NCBI GenBank assembly: GCA_015501585.1
Contig: JADNRY010000030.1
Location: 248,001 to 312,000, forward strand
Direction of reading: 5' to 3'
Source of the DNA: Rhodocollybia butyracea
Lineage: Eukaryota > Basidiomycota > Agaricomycetes > Agaricales > Omphalotaceae
DNA length: 64,000 nucleotides
This document shows, piece after piece, positions 10,246-21,073 of this stretch. Each line of letters opens with the position of its first letter. The stretch's first letter is position 1. Position numbers and translations under genes: made by a program. Below the pieces are notes generated by a model, which saw only the letters and a program-made list of their open reading frames with translations, was not told the DNA's origin and searched no databases.

Positions 10246-11899
10246 ATGGGCAATACGAGAACTCAATCGTTGAGGGACAGTATTCGGTATGCCAAGTCTC
10301 AGTCATTTTTCTTCGGATGTCTGATCACGTATGTATTACAGGAATTTTGTACCAGGTTTTTGCCCACCACCGCTTGCCTTCCTGAGAGTCGTTACTAACT
10401 AAATCCGAACACAGCATGGTTTACAGCCATAATGGGTAGGTTAATCTGTAAAGCTTTGAAGCCTCAAGTTCTGAACGCTTTCAAAAACAGGTACTGGAGC
10501 TATCAGTCTTTTGTTCCATATTTTTCCCTACGGAACTGGTTCAAAGGCGTTCATAGCATGGACCCTCGTCTTCTTCTTCCTCAACTTGACTCTCTTTATC
10601 GTGATCTCTGTCATGACCGCCGCCCGATATATAATGTAAGTTATATCTAATTTGTGTCGTTCTGTTTTCTGAGAATTATTTTTTCCTTGCGTCGCCAGTT
10701 ATCCGAAGATGTGGGCTCTCATGATAAATCATCCTAGTCAAAGCCTGTTCGTCGGGACGTGTCCCATTGGGATGTGTTCGCTGCTCAGCATCGCAGTCTC
10801 CGTCGTTAGCGACAAGTATAATTTTGGTGGTGCTCCATTCCTGTATGCCATGTGGGCTTGCTGGTGGCTTGTCGTTGCGATGTCTGTGCTTTGTTGCTGG
10901 GGGATAGTCCACCTCATGCAAAAATCCCAGAAGTATTCCCTTCAAAATATGACTACTATCTGGCTGCTTCCAGTCGTGACCTTGGTGGTTGGGTCTAGTA
11001 CAGGGGGGCTTTTTGCTCAAGCCTTGAAAAACTCATCACACGCATCACACGCCCTCGTCACTCAGGTCGTATCACTCTTCATGCTCACGATCGGCCTATG
11101 TCTTGCATCCACACTCCTTGGCGTGTATATTCAACGACTTATTATTGTTGGGATGCCCCATGGACTCAGTGTTCTTTCCGTTTTTATACCCTTGGGCGCA
11201 ACAGGTCAGGCTGGCTACTCTTTCATTTTGGCAGGGGAGTTTTTTCAAGACTTGCTACCGCTTGAATACGGAGACTCCGGGCTCTTGACTGATCCCTCGA
11301 CTGGTCGCACTATCAACACCATTTTTGTCTGCATTGCGTTCGCCTTGTGGGCATTAGCGTCTATGTGGATGATGTTTGGCGTACTAGCGATATTGGATGA
11401 ACTCCGAACGACCCGTATTCCATTCAAGGTCAACTACTGGGGTCTTATTTTCCCTAACGTGAGTCAATAATAATTATTTATAACTAGCACAAGTACCCAG
11501 CTGTGTTTACAGGGCGTGTATGCAAACTTGACCATCATCCTTGGCAACACGTTCGATTCACCTTTCTTCCGTGTATGGGGTTCTATCTACGCCGTAATTA
11601 CGCTGCTCCTGTGGTGTTTTGTTGCCACAAAGACCATCCAATCGGTATATAACGGGACGATGTTCGAGATCCCTAAGGAAGAGGAAATTTCCCTGCAGCT
11701 CCCAGTCGTCAGCCCTCAAACTAGTATGATCAGTCAAACTTCAACACGATATTGGTGCAGTTGTGATTTAATTTTCTGCTTTGACGTCTACTCATCACAT
11801 TGCACAGACTGCATAAGCATCCAAATGAAGAAAGAATCAGATATCTGCGCTATACTTGTAATCGCTTGGGTTAGGTTGATTCAGGGGTTAAGGGGTTAG
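10246..11899 (+). CDS. SSU1: SSU1-type sulfite efflux pump (TDT family), copy 2 with longer tail
   Basis: Paralogue of the gene at 7461 with matching exons: 10246-10286, 10342-10355, 10415-10435, 10491-10635, 10699-11458 and 11513-11899. The same family landmarks are present (MWALMINHPSQSLFVGT, TIWLLPVVTLVVGSSTGGL, GMPHGLSVLSVFIPLGATGQ). Two clear differences exist. A three-codon duplication gives SSHASHAL where copy 1 has PSHAL. At the C-terminus, copy 1 stops soon after STQYL, while copy 2 has shifted frame at that place and reads on for about 50 residues through DNA that is 3' UTR in copy 1. That extension is rich in Cys, Ile and Ser. The pump core looks intact, so copy 2 is likely active. 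Start chosen as the ATG equivalent to that of copy 1. Confidence 0.85.
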
Positions 11900-12036
11900 G
11901 TTAGCGGGTTCGGCTCCATATTGTCATAGCCTTTCGAGAAGCATAGACTAAATTTATACTCGGAACATATGTATCTACCACACGGTAGCGTCCATTCCCA
12001 ACTATTATACACCTTAGATTAAGCACGAAATTGTAA
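11900..12036. other. Convergent spacer
   Basis: Short gap between sulfite pump copy 2 and the minus-strand inhibitor gene. The edge near 11868-11910 carries TTAGG-like words (GGGTTAGGTT, GGGGTTAGG) but no regular telomere array. Confidence 0.4.
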
Positions 12037-12473
12037 TCATTGTGTCGTGACTGTTTGGTCCTTCTCTACAAGATCGATGAGCGTGACGGACTTGAGAGTA
12101 GATAGGAAGTTACCAATATTAGCTATAACAGAGCCAGTAAGGCCCTTCTGTTGTTCAAAAAACTGTAACGTTTGAGGCTGGATCTTGGCCGAGAAGCCCT
12201 GCGATACATTCTTCAGATTGATAACAAGTTACCTGATAATGCGACCTACACTAATGAGGCCGTCATAGGAGTGACCTAGCTCTCCGCCTGTAAATCGCTA
12301 TAGTCAGACCAAAGGCATCAGGAGAGCGAAGGGGCATGCCTCCCGCAGTGACTTCCTCCTTAAACTTCTTGATCTCCTCTGGAGAGGCGGTATCCTTGAA
12401 AGTAACGATGTAGCCTGGCGATGTAAAGATAAGTGTGATTCTTATAACATGGATAGAAGACCTCACCGGACAT
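12037..12473 (-). CDS. Peptidase inhibitor I9-type small proteinase inhibitor
   Basis: Spliced product of about 93 residues: MSG then YIVTFKDTASPEEIKKFKEE, then GGELGHSYDGLISGFSAKIQ, ending EKDQTVTTQ. The KYIVTFKD start, the GGE..HSYD turn, GFSAKI and the terminal VTTQ match fungal inhibitors of subtilisin-like proteinase B, which are free-standing relatives of subtilase propeptides. It would act in the cytosol or vacuole to hold serine protease activity in check. There are three introns. The second, at 12288-12339, seems to use a GC donor (GAG|GCATGC), because no GT site keeps frame. It is somewhat longer than the roughly 75-residue Pleurotus inhibitor because of an insert near GSVIANIGNFLSTLKS. 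It shares a promoter region with the divergent glycosylase gene. Confidence 0.75.
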
Positions 12474-12563
12474 GCTGAGTTTGTAGATTTCGTTGGTTGT
12501 GGTGCTAGTGGAAAGAGCTGTGAAAGCTCCGAACTTGCCGCTGCCTTGAGCTTATGACGATTG

Positions 12564-12592
12564 CGATAAGATAAGATAGATAAGATAAGATT
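12564..12592. promoter_or_regulatory. Cluster of GATA motifs between divergent genes
   Basis: Four GATA words (GATAAGATAAGATAGATAAG, then GATAAGATTA) lie back to back between the inhibitor gene and the glycosylase gene. GATA sites bind fungal GATA factors such as AreA-type nitrogen regulators. A nitrogen-responsive inhibitor of proteolysis would make sense, but that is inference. Confidence 0.45.
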
Positions 12593-12717
12593 AAGCAGCG
12601 TAAGTGAGTCATCTTATGAGTCACCGAGACCGAGCTTTACCGAGCTTACCGAGCTACATATATGTTGAAGGCTTGAGAGCCTTGTATATGTTTAGGTTTT
12701 GTCGTCAATTATCCAGA

Positions 12718-14431
12718 ATGCCCACCACTCGCTCAGCTAGTCGTGTCGCTACTGAACCGTCGGTCGCTCCTACACCCAAGACTCCAAAGCGCAAGGCAAA
12801 TGATGCTCCTACAATCTCCCCGGCAAAAGCGAAAAAGCCCAGGGTGACCAAGAAGCCCGAAGTGGTGGTGGCTCCCGCTACACAGGCTTTAATTGAAGAG
12901 TTTCAGCGTAACCTGCCTGATCCAGGACCAGCTCCTGTCCTGGTTCCTGCCCAGCTCTCTTTTGACTTTGACGAAGCCAAGAAACATCTCATCAAAGAAG
13001 ACCCTCGGTTTGAGGTTCTTTTTGACAGACTTTCCTGTAAACCATTTGAACGCTTGGAAACTGTTCTTCCGTTCAGGTGAGCGTCTTGTTACTGCATTCG
13101 AATATGCCTTCAATAGTCTTATGTCCCAGAGCTCTTGTTACATCCATCATTGGACAACAAATATCATGGATTGCTGCCCGTTCAGTGAACCATAAATTCG
13201 TTAGACTATTCAATCCCGCACTTCCAGAGAAGGTAACAGATTACCAGTACGTTCTAATAATTACTCCCATTTGGATTCTTATTCAGATGACAAGAAAGGT
13301 TTACCTCAACGTCTTTCTTTCCAACCGCCCAGCAAGTGGCTAATACTGACTTGGCTATTCTACGGACCGCTGGCCTAAGTGGGCGTAAAGCAGAATATGG
13401 TTAAATCATCTACTTTTTCGAACCCTTTTTACCGTAGCTCACGCCACGAACAGTTCGTGATCTTGCAGCGCGGTTTGCAGACGGCCGATTATCTACCGAG
13501 AAGCTGCTGCAGGCGAATGACGAAGAACTCGCGGAAATTTTGACCGAAGTCAAAGGTATTGGTCGTGTAAGTCCTCTGTCTACTTTAAAACATCGATGTG
13601 TTCCTAAGATTGTTCCTTGCTTTTCAGTGGACCGGTACGTTCCTTGATGCATCCGAGATAGAGAGAAATGTGCTGAAGCTCTTTTGCAGTGGATATGTTC
13701 TCTATCTTTACCTTGCGCCGACCAAACATTCTTCCTGTTGGTTCGTCCATCAGATTTAGTGCATAATCGATGATTTTTGAACGATTTTTGTTTTAGGTGA
13801 CCTTGGCGTCCAACGTGGAATCCTTCGGTGGTTCCTCGGATTGCATTCTCCGAGTTTTTCCTGCTCTTTCTCACCTGATAAAGCGGCCCGGGACGCTGGA
13901 GATGTCGATGGGGATGGATTGTCAGATAGTGAAAGCTCTTTACCCATCCTCGATGGCTCCGTGAGCCCAGAGAAGGTTTTGGACGCTCCACCATTTGATC
14001 TTTCCTCAGTACCTCCTGCGCCCCCTGCTACACCGAGGAAGGTGGACGAAACTGGAAGTCAAACAAACACTGCCTCACTGCCACCACCGATAACACCATC
14101 TGTAGAACAAACCCTAATGAAAGTTGAGAATGCTCCGGGTTATGTGGCGCCACCATTACCGGCTGGGTTAACCGCGTCTGCTTTGCAGGGTCGAGCAGAC
14201 GGTAAGAAGAAGGTCAAGTAAGTCATGGGTCATTTCTTTCGCCGGGTCATAATCTGACTACCAATTAGAGGGGCAATCCTAACCCCTAATGAGATGGAAC
14301 AATTAACGGCCAGCTGGCAACCTTACCGGAGTCTTGGTGAGTGAAACGACAAACACAAGGAACTTTGGTCCTAAATAATAACTACATTTCATAGGTGTCT
14401 TTTACATGTGGGCCCTAGCGTCGGTGAAATA
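12718..14431 (+). CDS. MAG1: DNA-3-methyladenine glycosylase II (HhH-GPD superfamily)
   Basis: Base-excision repair enzyme that removes alkylated purines in the nucleus. Start taken at MPTTRSASRV; an in-frame ATG lies further up at 12604 but would add an atypical leader. The first exon holds a Lys/Pro-rich nuclear-type N-terminus (KTPKRKAND, PAKAKKPRVTKKP). The catalytic fold follows across several exons: ALVTSIIGQQISWIAARSV, then LAARFADGRLSTEKLLQAND, the helix-hairpin-helix KGIGRWTVDMF, and PVGDLGVQRGI with the catalytic Asp. A long Pro/Ser-rich insert (about 13850-14215) separates this from a final conserved piece, WQPYRSLGVFYMWALASVK. That final piece is typical of the family and confirms the end. 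Introns were placed by frame, for example WT|VDMF near 13635-13690. Confidence 0.85.
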
Positions 14432-14707
14432 GAAAATAGTTATATCCTATAGTCTATAAATGTACATTGTTACATTGACCAATGACATGTGACACCACGC
14501 GACCATAGAAAAGGCCCACAGTACTTTGTTGTACAGCTCCGCTTTTGTCTTTCTTTTTCTTTGACCTCACAAGAGCAGCGGTATCCAAGGCCGTGCTGGT
14601 CCAAGTCTCCCGCTTTGTCCTGCTGCGAGCTGCTTGGACACTTGGATTTCTTTATATAATCCGCCGCGCACACTTTGGCTCTTTGTTCTCCTTTCCTCGT
14701 CTGCCAT
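14432..14707. other. Promoter and 5' UTR region of the kinase gene
   Basis: No gene seen. CT-rich tracts (TTTCTTTTTCTTTGACCTC and others) precede the kinase start, as is common in fungal promoters. Confidence 0.4.
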
Positions 14708-16372
14708 ATGTCTTCACATCTCAACCTTCAGCCTATAATGATTCCAGAACTCACCTATTCAACCATCTCACCCTCCGAGTCTGGATTCTCCGAGTCTGGA
14801 ATTGCATCGCCCGCAGAGAGCGATGCTATCAGGACACCTTCTTTCTCCGAACATCATCATCCTCTTCTCGCTTTTACTGTTCAGTCGCCAGAAGCCTCGG
14901 TCAGCGAACGAGTTCACGCTCACAGCCACGACATACATCCAACAAAGACCGCATGTGAATTTGGACCCACAAAAGGCTATGGTCTTTTGCCTTCATTGTA
15001 TCTCGATAGCTCACGCGTCGATGAGACCTCTCTTGATTCAGATGGCAGCTTTGAATGCGAATATTCATCGCCCATATCGAATGACGCGTTTTCCTCTCCT
15101 ATTTTACCCAAAACACCTTCTCCGCCACGGAAAACGCACCATACTTTCCCGCCATACAATAACACCCCGAGAACGCCTGTATCAGAGTACATCGTCGATT
15201 CATCTGTCATTTCGCGTCACTTTCCCCCTGGACATCGCCTCAATCCTCATTTTCTTCGGATCTACCAACTCGGTGACGAGCTAGGCTCAGGGGGCTATGG
15301 CTTTGTAGTGACGGCAAAACATCGGATCGAGGGTCACGAGGTTGCGGTCAAGTTCATTATCAAAGACAAGGTTCCCGACTATGCTTGGATCGACGATGAA
15401 CGATATGGACGACTTCCAACCGAGGTCCTCCTACTCAGTAACATTGATCACGAGAATATTGTGAGATGTCTGGATGTCTTCGAGGACGCAAAATACTACT
15501 ATCTTGTACGTGTTTCGATCTACAAAGACTGCCTTTTCGCTGACTTGCATGGTATGCGGAATATAGGTGCAAGAGCTGCACGGTACACCATGGCACAACC
15601 CTAGACAAGAGGACGGCCAAAATGAAGTGAATGAGGTTCCGGCTCTATCCCCTTCGGCCTCGGTCGACTCGATCTCTAGCCTATGCCCTTTAACACCATC
15701 GCATATACCCAGGACTCTTCCTTCCCACAGCACATCTCCATTCAAACTCGAGGTACCTCTGCCTCCAAAGTTTTCCCGCCGGCCCTCGCATGATCTGTTC
15801 GAGTGCATCGAACAATCCGAGAACAAATGCCTATCTGAGGATCAGGCTCGCTACGTTTTTGCTCAGATCGTCGATGCTGTAGACTACCTAGACTCCCTGG
15901 GTATCGCTCATCGCGACATCAAGGACGAGAACATTGTCATTGATGAAAACCTGCAGGTATGTTATATTTCCCACTTGCGCCCTGATCCAATCGACTGATC
16001 ATATTTCAGGCGAAACTAATCGACTTTGGCAGCGCCACCTTCTCCAATCCGTCGGAACCTCGTCCTTACTACAACCTCTTTTACGGGACCACTGCATACG
16101 CTGCTTCCGAGATCCTACAGAAAAAGGTCTACCAGGCGGCGCCTGCGGAAATGTGGACACTTGGCGTGTTGCTCTCGTATCTTCTTACTGGTACCTCACC
16201 GTTTCCAACGGTCAAAGAGGCCGTTGAAGGAAGGATTGTTTTTTCAGACTACGTGCGCTTGTCACCTCAGGCGTTGAATTTGATGCATGCCTGCTTGGAC
16301 CCCGACCCGAGGACGCGTATGACCATCCAGGAGGTGAAGAACCACCCGTGGCTAAATCCGATTTGTCTATAG
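14708..16372 (+). CDS. Ser/Thr protein kinase, PAS-kinase-like catalytic domain
   Basis: Three exons: 14708-15505, 15567-15956 and 16010-16372. The first ~175 residues are Ser/Pro-rich and disordered. The kinase domain starts YQLGDELGSGGYGFVVTAK with the glycine loop and VAVKFI lysine. HRDIKDENIV and DFGSA are the catalytic and metal-binding motifs. The DFGSA motif and general shape recall PAS kinase/PSK relatives, though no PAS domain is visible. Odd points: about 65 low-complexity residues are inserted right after the hinge (between YYYLVQELHGTPW and HDLFECIEQ), the usual APE reads ASE, and the D of the DxW motif is E (AEMWTLG). The core residues for ATP binding and phosphotransfer are present, so activity is likely. 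Substrate unknown. Confidence 0.82.
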
Positions 16373-16825
16373 ACTGTACAGTCTTTGTATTATGCTGTGG
16401 ATGACAGGACTTTTTGCATGGCCGACACGCGCTTACCGGGCTTTTTCATTTTCATTTTCATCGCATTCCATTTTTCCAGCGTTCTCAATCACAATACGCA
16501 TTGCATCGTTAACATATTAGGTACCCATCCTCTGCAATCCATTCTTCTATCCTAGCATTCAGTGATACCTTTCATTTATCTGTTCATTGTACATGTGTCG
16601 ACATCACTTTCAAGTTTTCTTTCTCGCATCATATCGCATCGCATCGCATCATTAATGTAGATTTGTAGGATACCTCTCATATACTGTATGTGTCAATAGC
16701 AAATAAATTCCGACGAAGTTCTGTGAGCGTTGTGTGAGCGACAATCTGCAGCGGCGCTTACTTGAGCGTCTGTTGCACACGTGGTGGTTCCAGCCAATAA
16801 GCAGGCAATCATTTCTGACACCGTC
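16373..16825. other. Intergenic with a short GCATC repeat
   Basis: 3' flank of the kinase and promoter of the complex I gene. A small repeat of GCATC/ATCGC words lies at about 16625-16650. No gene found. Confidence 0.45.
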
Positions 16826-17885
16826 ATGTCCTTCATTCTCAAGAACGCTGGTAAGTCACTTGGAACATCTTTTCTTCTTCCGAGTATTCATATGTCTATA
16901 GTTGCCAACGCAGGTCGAAGGGCGACCTTCCGGCCTCAAGTAGGCGTCTCAGGTGATTGAAGAAATCCATGGAGCCGGTCAACAAAATTCATTGTTTCGT
17001 ATAGCCTATCGTTCTTTGCATACTTCCAAACCTTCGGCAGCTCAATCGCCTGTACCCCATCCCTCATCATCTACGGATCCAGCACACCCAATAACGCAGA
17101 TAGCCAACTATGGCTCAAACCAACAGAGTTTGGAGAATCCTCAGAATAAAGCAGGTCCGTGTTGTTCCGGTGCACTTTCTGGGACAAACTCAAGTAAGTT
17201 CATTCTAGAATATGTCCTTTCGACGTTGGACAAGGTTGCCAATTGGGCAAGGCAGGGTTCGATGTGGCCAATGACTTTTGGTGTGTGGTCAACTCCAAAT
17301 CTTTGTTGCGAATACTCATCGCAGGTTCTTATGCCAGGTCTTGCGTGCTGTGCCGTCGAGATGATGCACATGGCTGCTGCACGATACGACCAAGACCGAC
17401 TGGGTGTCGTTTTCCGTGCCAGTCCTCGTCAAAGTGATATTATGATTGTTGCTGGTACATTGACAAACAAAATGGCACCGGCGTTGAGAAAAGTCTATGA
17501 TCAGATGCCTGAGCCTCGTACGTTTACGCTGCCAAAGTCATAATGCACAACCTGATAGTGTTTAGGGTGGGTTATCTCTATGGGTTCGTGCGCAAATGGA
17601 GGCGGATACTATCACTATTCGTATTCTGTTGTTCGTGGATGTGACCGTAAGTGGTTTGTGCTTTTCGTTGTTTTTGTATTGATAAGGATGTCTTCTTGTG
17701 CAGGCATAGTTCCCGTCGACATCTATGTCCCTGGCTGTCCTCCTACTGCAGAAGCTCTTTTGTACGGCATGCTTCAACTTCAACGGAAAATGCGTCGGAG
17801 CAGAAAAGGAGTTTTATGGTAAGCTTTGTTGGCTCTAGGGCGTTGGCTTTCGCTCATTTACTTGCGTTGTAGGTACCGCAAATAA
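16826..17885 (+). CDS. NDUFS7: NADH dehydrogenase (complex I) PSST/NDUFS7 subunit, mitochondrial
   Basis: Core subunit of respiratory complex I that holds the N2 iron-sulfur cluster next to the quinone site, in the inner mitochondrial membrane. The start MSFILKNA leads a basic presequence across two short introns (…GRRATFRPQ…, [10 protein letters not shown]). The conserved body reads [62 protein letters not shown]. Cluster ligands are seen in [26 protein letters not shown] and [14 protein letters not shown]. The last intron splits the end WYRK before TAA at 17883. One intron (about 17154-17208, donor GTCCGT) must be removed to join NKAE to YVLS. Family assignment is firm. Confidence 0.93.
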
Positions 17886-18136
17886 AAGTTATGTAGTTGT
17901 AGCGTACCGGACTTATTTTTAAATGAAGAAACTGCCGGGTGTGACGTTCCGCCCGTTCGCCGATATAAATTATTTCTTTAATTGCTTTCTTTAATTGCGC
18001 TCTACAATCAAGTCAACGAAGTCAACCAAAGCCAACAGGTCCTGACTCCTCGGCGTACAAAGTTTGGTGTTGTTGAACAGGGTCGCTTAAACTTAGTGTA
18101 AAACTTTCACTTCGTTAATACCGTCAAGCTACGACG
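17886..18136. other. Intergenic
   Basis: Short spacer and promoter of the next gene. A TATA-like word (GATATAAATTATT) sits near 17960. Nothing else recognised. Confidence 0.4.
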
Positions 18137-21073
18137 ATGACTACAGCTCTCTACGCCTCACATAATGGCTCAGTGAACGGCGCTCTACACACAAAGCTCA
18201 TGAACGAGTTCGACTTCCGGGACAATCGTTATCCGTCTATTGCGAAATCGACACAGGATCAGCCCAATACGCTCATACCTTCTTCTGGATGGGAACCAGA
18301 AGAAAAGACAAGTTCGCTACGAAAAGTGCCTTCGACGTCCAGAAATGGCGGTGCGTCGTCGCCAGAACCTTCGAAGAGCGCAGTTTCGTATTCTTTGCCT
18401 GCCAACAATCGTCGAGTTGTGGAACGGTATAGTCTAGACGACGAGCAGACGGACTCGCCTGCACCAGCGCCTGGCCCCAGCAATGCCCGGCTATTGCTTC
18501 GCCAGCATATTCACCGCCAATTTCGTCTCGACAGCGAACATATCCTCAGCAACCGACTTTTGTCTCTTCAAATCCCGTAAAACCTGTTTATCTCCCCAAC
18601 AACCCTCCAGAAGAGGTCTGCATTGAATGTGCAATGCGAGACCAAGACATGGCCGATGTCGATGTCACGTCGCCGGGCATGTGGGACAGAGAAAGTGACA
18701 TTCATTATGAAGAGTTGAAACGCAAAGAGGCAGAGGAGAAAGCCACCGGTGTGATAAATACCGATGGTCCACCCAGACCAAAAGTAAACGGCGGCAAGTT
18801 GACCGAGGCAAATCTCAAGCTGTGGTTGAGTGTGGTATGCCTATTTAATCTTTCCTTGTGTGCTTCTTTTTATTAACTATCGGTAGAATCCTCGAGAACC
18901 AACTTCACGGCAGCAAACGCTTAATTCGTATATTAGGTCTCAGCGGACATTGCTCGAGGCTGAGGCACTCGCTCGTGCCCGAGCCCAGCACGAGGCAAAG
19001 GAACTGGACAACAGAATGCGAGATACCTATTCACAACTCCGACGCTCTGCGTATGACATGGGCAACAGTGCCTCGCCTGCTGACGACACTGGTGGCGTTC
19101 GCATCAAGCCTCCTGCATCAGCCGCCGTCTCTCGTCCCCACGCCCGTTCTCATTCTCGTGATGTTACTTTACTCGAAAATGGAATGATTGTCGAGCACGT
19201 TGATGTCCGCAAAGAGGAAAAGGAGGCTAAAGATCGCCGTCGTAAGGATGAGCGTCGGGCCCGCAAATCATCCCGTAGCTCTGCTGTCGATGTCAATTCT
19301 CTCATGTCAACACACAGTCTTGCGACTCCTCAGACGGACAGCGGTGTTGGGTTGAAGCCGTACTCTCGGTATTCTCCGTCCAGTCCTGCTCCACGACCAA
19401 TGAGTGTTTTGACTGCTCCCCTTGATAGGCCTAGGCCGGATCTACCGCGGGCTCAATCGCAAGCATCATTCTCCGATGTGCACAGTCTGGGTTCACCGTC
19501 TCCTAGGCGTACGCGCTTCTTTGGAGTACGGTCGAGCTATTGGAAAAGTCAGGACAGCCTGGCAATGTCTGGAATGTCTGGAATGTCGGGGAGCATGATG
19601 GATATGCAGTGCGTAACTTTTTTTTCGCTCCAGACTCGGTTGATTAACGTAACTCTGCAGTGTTGCTCTCCAGAGAGAAGGAAACAGAGGACAGCTGGTT
19701 CAATCGCCTATTGACACGGGTCACAGTCGGAAAAGTCAAATTTGGCCGGATTCGGCCCCCCTGTCATCACCATCGGAAGAGAAACCCAAAAAGAAAAAAG
19801 GTCTGGCTAAGATTTGGCACATAGTAACCAGGTCTGGAAAGAACGAAGCATCGCAAGCCCGAGAAAGCCAGTCTCTAGACCGCGCGGATGATGATGTAGA
19901 TTATCCATTAGCTCCCCCTCCTCCATTATCCTATCTAGTCAGTCGAGGTAGTCCTGGTGACCGGATGGGTGCTCGGCATGCTTCCACCCCATCACTTCCT
20001 TCGACAGCACTAGCGCTTTCATCGGCAACTGGAATATCTCCTCCTACCGCTCCATCTAGTGCTCTCCCATCACCGTCATCTTCTCGCCAGTCTGGTACAG
20101 ATCAGGACACTGAGATTCGCAAATCTAATGGTGACGATCTAGAAATACAGAATCCTGCGTCCAAAAACGTGTACTCTATGATATCAGAGCCGGATTTGCG
20201 CCAGCGCGTCACTCAATCTGCGGTACCTATCATCGACGTCCCGATAGAAAACCAACTATCACAAACAATATCTTCACGGCTTACAATATCAACTATATCC
20301 CGAGAAAAAGCGTTACCACCTCTCCCTAGCGATGCAGTCATTCGACCATATGTCAACGGCAATGCTCGTGACAGTAGTCGGCCTCGCACGGTGTACACGT
20401 TCGACTCCCGACCTCCAGGTACCGGAGCCCCACACGATTTCCTTCCCCCCAAGCCGCATTCCGCAATGAGGCCCGTCGGCAGTCATTCAGCGGTCTCACC
20501 TCTCGGCCAAATCTCAGCGGTCTTCTCAGCAGGTCAACAAACAGCAAAGCAAACACACGACAAAACTTTGGACCAAATTACGACGAATTCGGCGCATCTC
20601 AAGCCTCGCTACGGTCACCTACTCCTGATCCCCTCGCACGATACTCTACTGCAGGAACCGCAACTGCTCCCACGCCAACCAAACGGCGGTCAAGATTCGG
20701 ACTCTCGAGTTTTTTCGGGAAGAAGAATAGTGATAATCCTTCTCCAGATCGGGATAGGAGGGAGCTTAGTACCGGCTCCGTTGAACCCCAATATAATCCA
20801 TATCCTCAGCAAACGCCCCAAATGCAACAGATTCAACAGCAGCAGTTCCCCACCATGCGCGCGTCTGGGTCTGATGTTCATGACGAAGTGATGACGACCC
20901 ATGCCACATCCAATTCGCGTCATAGTGCGTTCAGCGGTTCGGGCGGTCCACGGATGTCGATCACATCGAGAAAGGCGTTGGATGAGCTGGTTTCGCAGGA
21001 TGCTGAGTTTGTTGCGTATCGGTATCCGTCAAGCGACCAACGATTGGATTTGCTACGACCCTCCTTTTCATAG
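18137..21073 (+). CDS. Long disordered protein of unknown function
   Basis: A large intron-containing gene starting MTTALYASHNGSVNG. A conserved-looking core reads EEVCIECAMRDQDMADVDVT and SPGMWDRESDIHYEELKRKE, then LTEANLKLWLSV. A coiled-coil-like Ala/Arg-rich segment follows (EAEALARARAQHEAKELDNR), then a long Ser/Pro-rich tail with KKKKGLAKIWHIVTRSGKN, and a final ordered piece ALDELVSQDAEFVAYRYPSS. I recall similar proteins with the CIECAMRDQDM signature in other basidiomycetes, but no function. Introns at about 18474-18531 and after 19613 are supported by frame. One frame change between about 20380 and 20560 could not be explained by a convincing intron; it may be an unseen intron or a real frameshift. 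Likely a cell-cortex or signalling scaffold only by its composition. Confidence 0.65.

Noticed and set aside
9830..10273. Two short plus-strand frames in the spacer between the sulfite pumps
   Set aside because: No conserved motifs, no splice pattern, and low-complexity sequence; best seen as noncoding.
11866..11910. TTAGGG-like words resembling an interstitial telomere
   Set aside because: Only irregular GGGTTAGG words, no array; they fall within or beside the tail of the second sulfite pump.
13410..13994. Long minus-strand frame across the glycosylase gene
   Set aside because: It overlaps exons with strong glycosylase motifs on the plus strand and has no family features.
16622..16650. Short GCATC repeats as a possible CRISPR-like or centromeric repeat
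   Set aside because: Only four to five 5-base words; a simple sequence without spacers or a larger unit.
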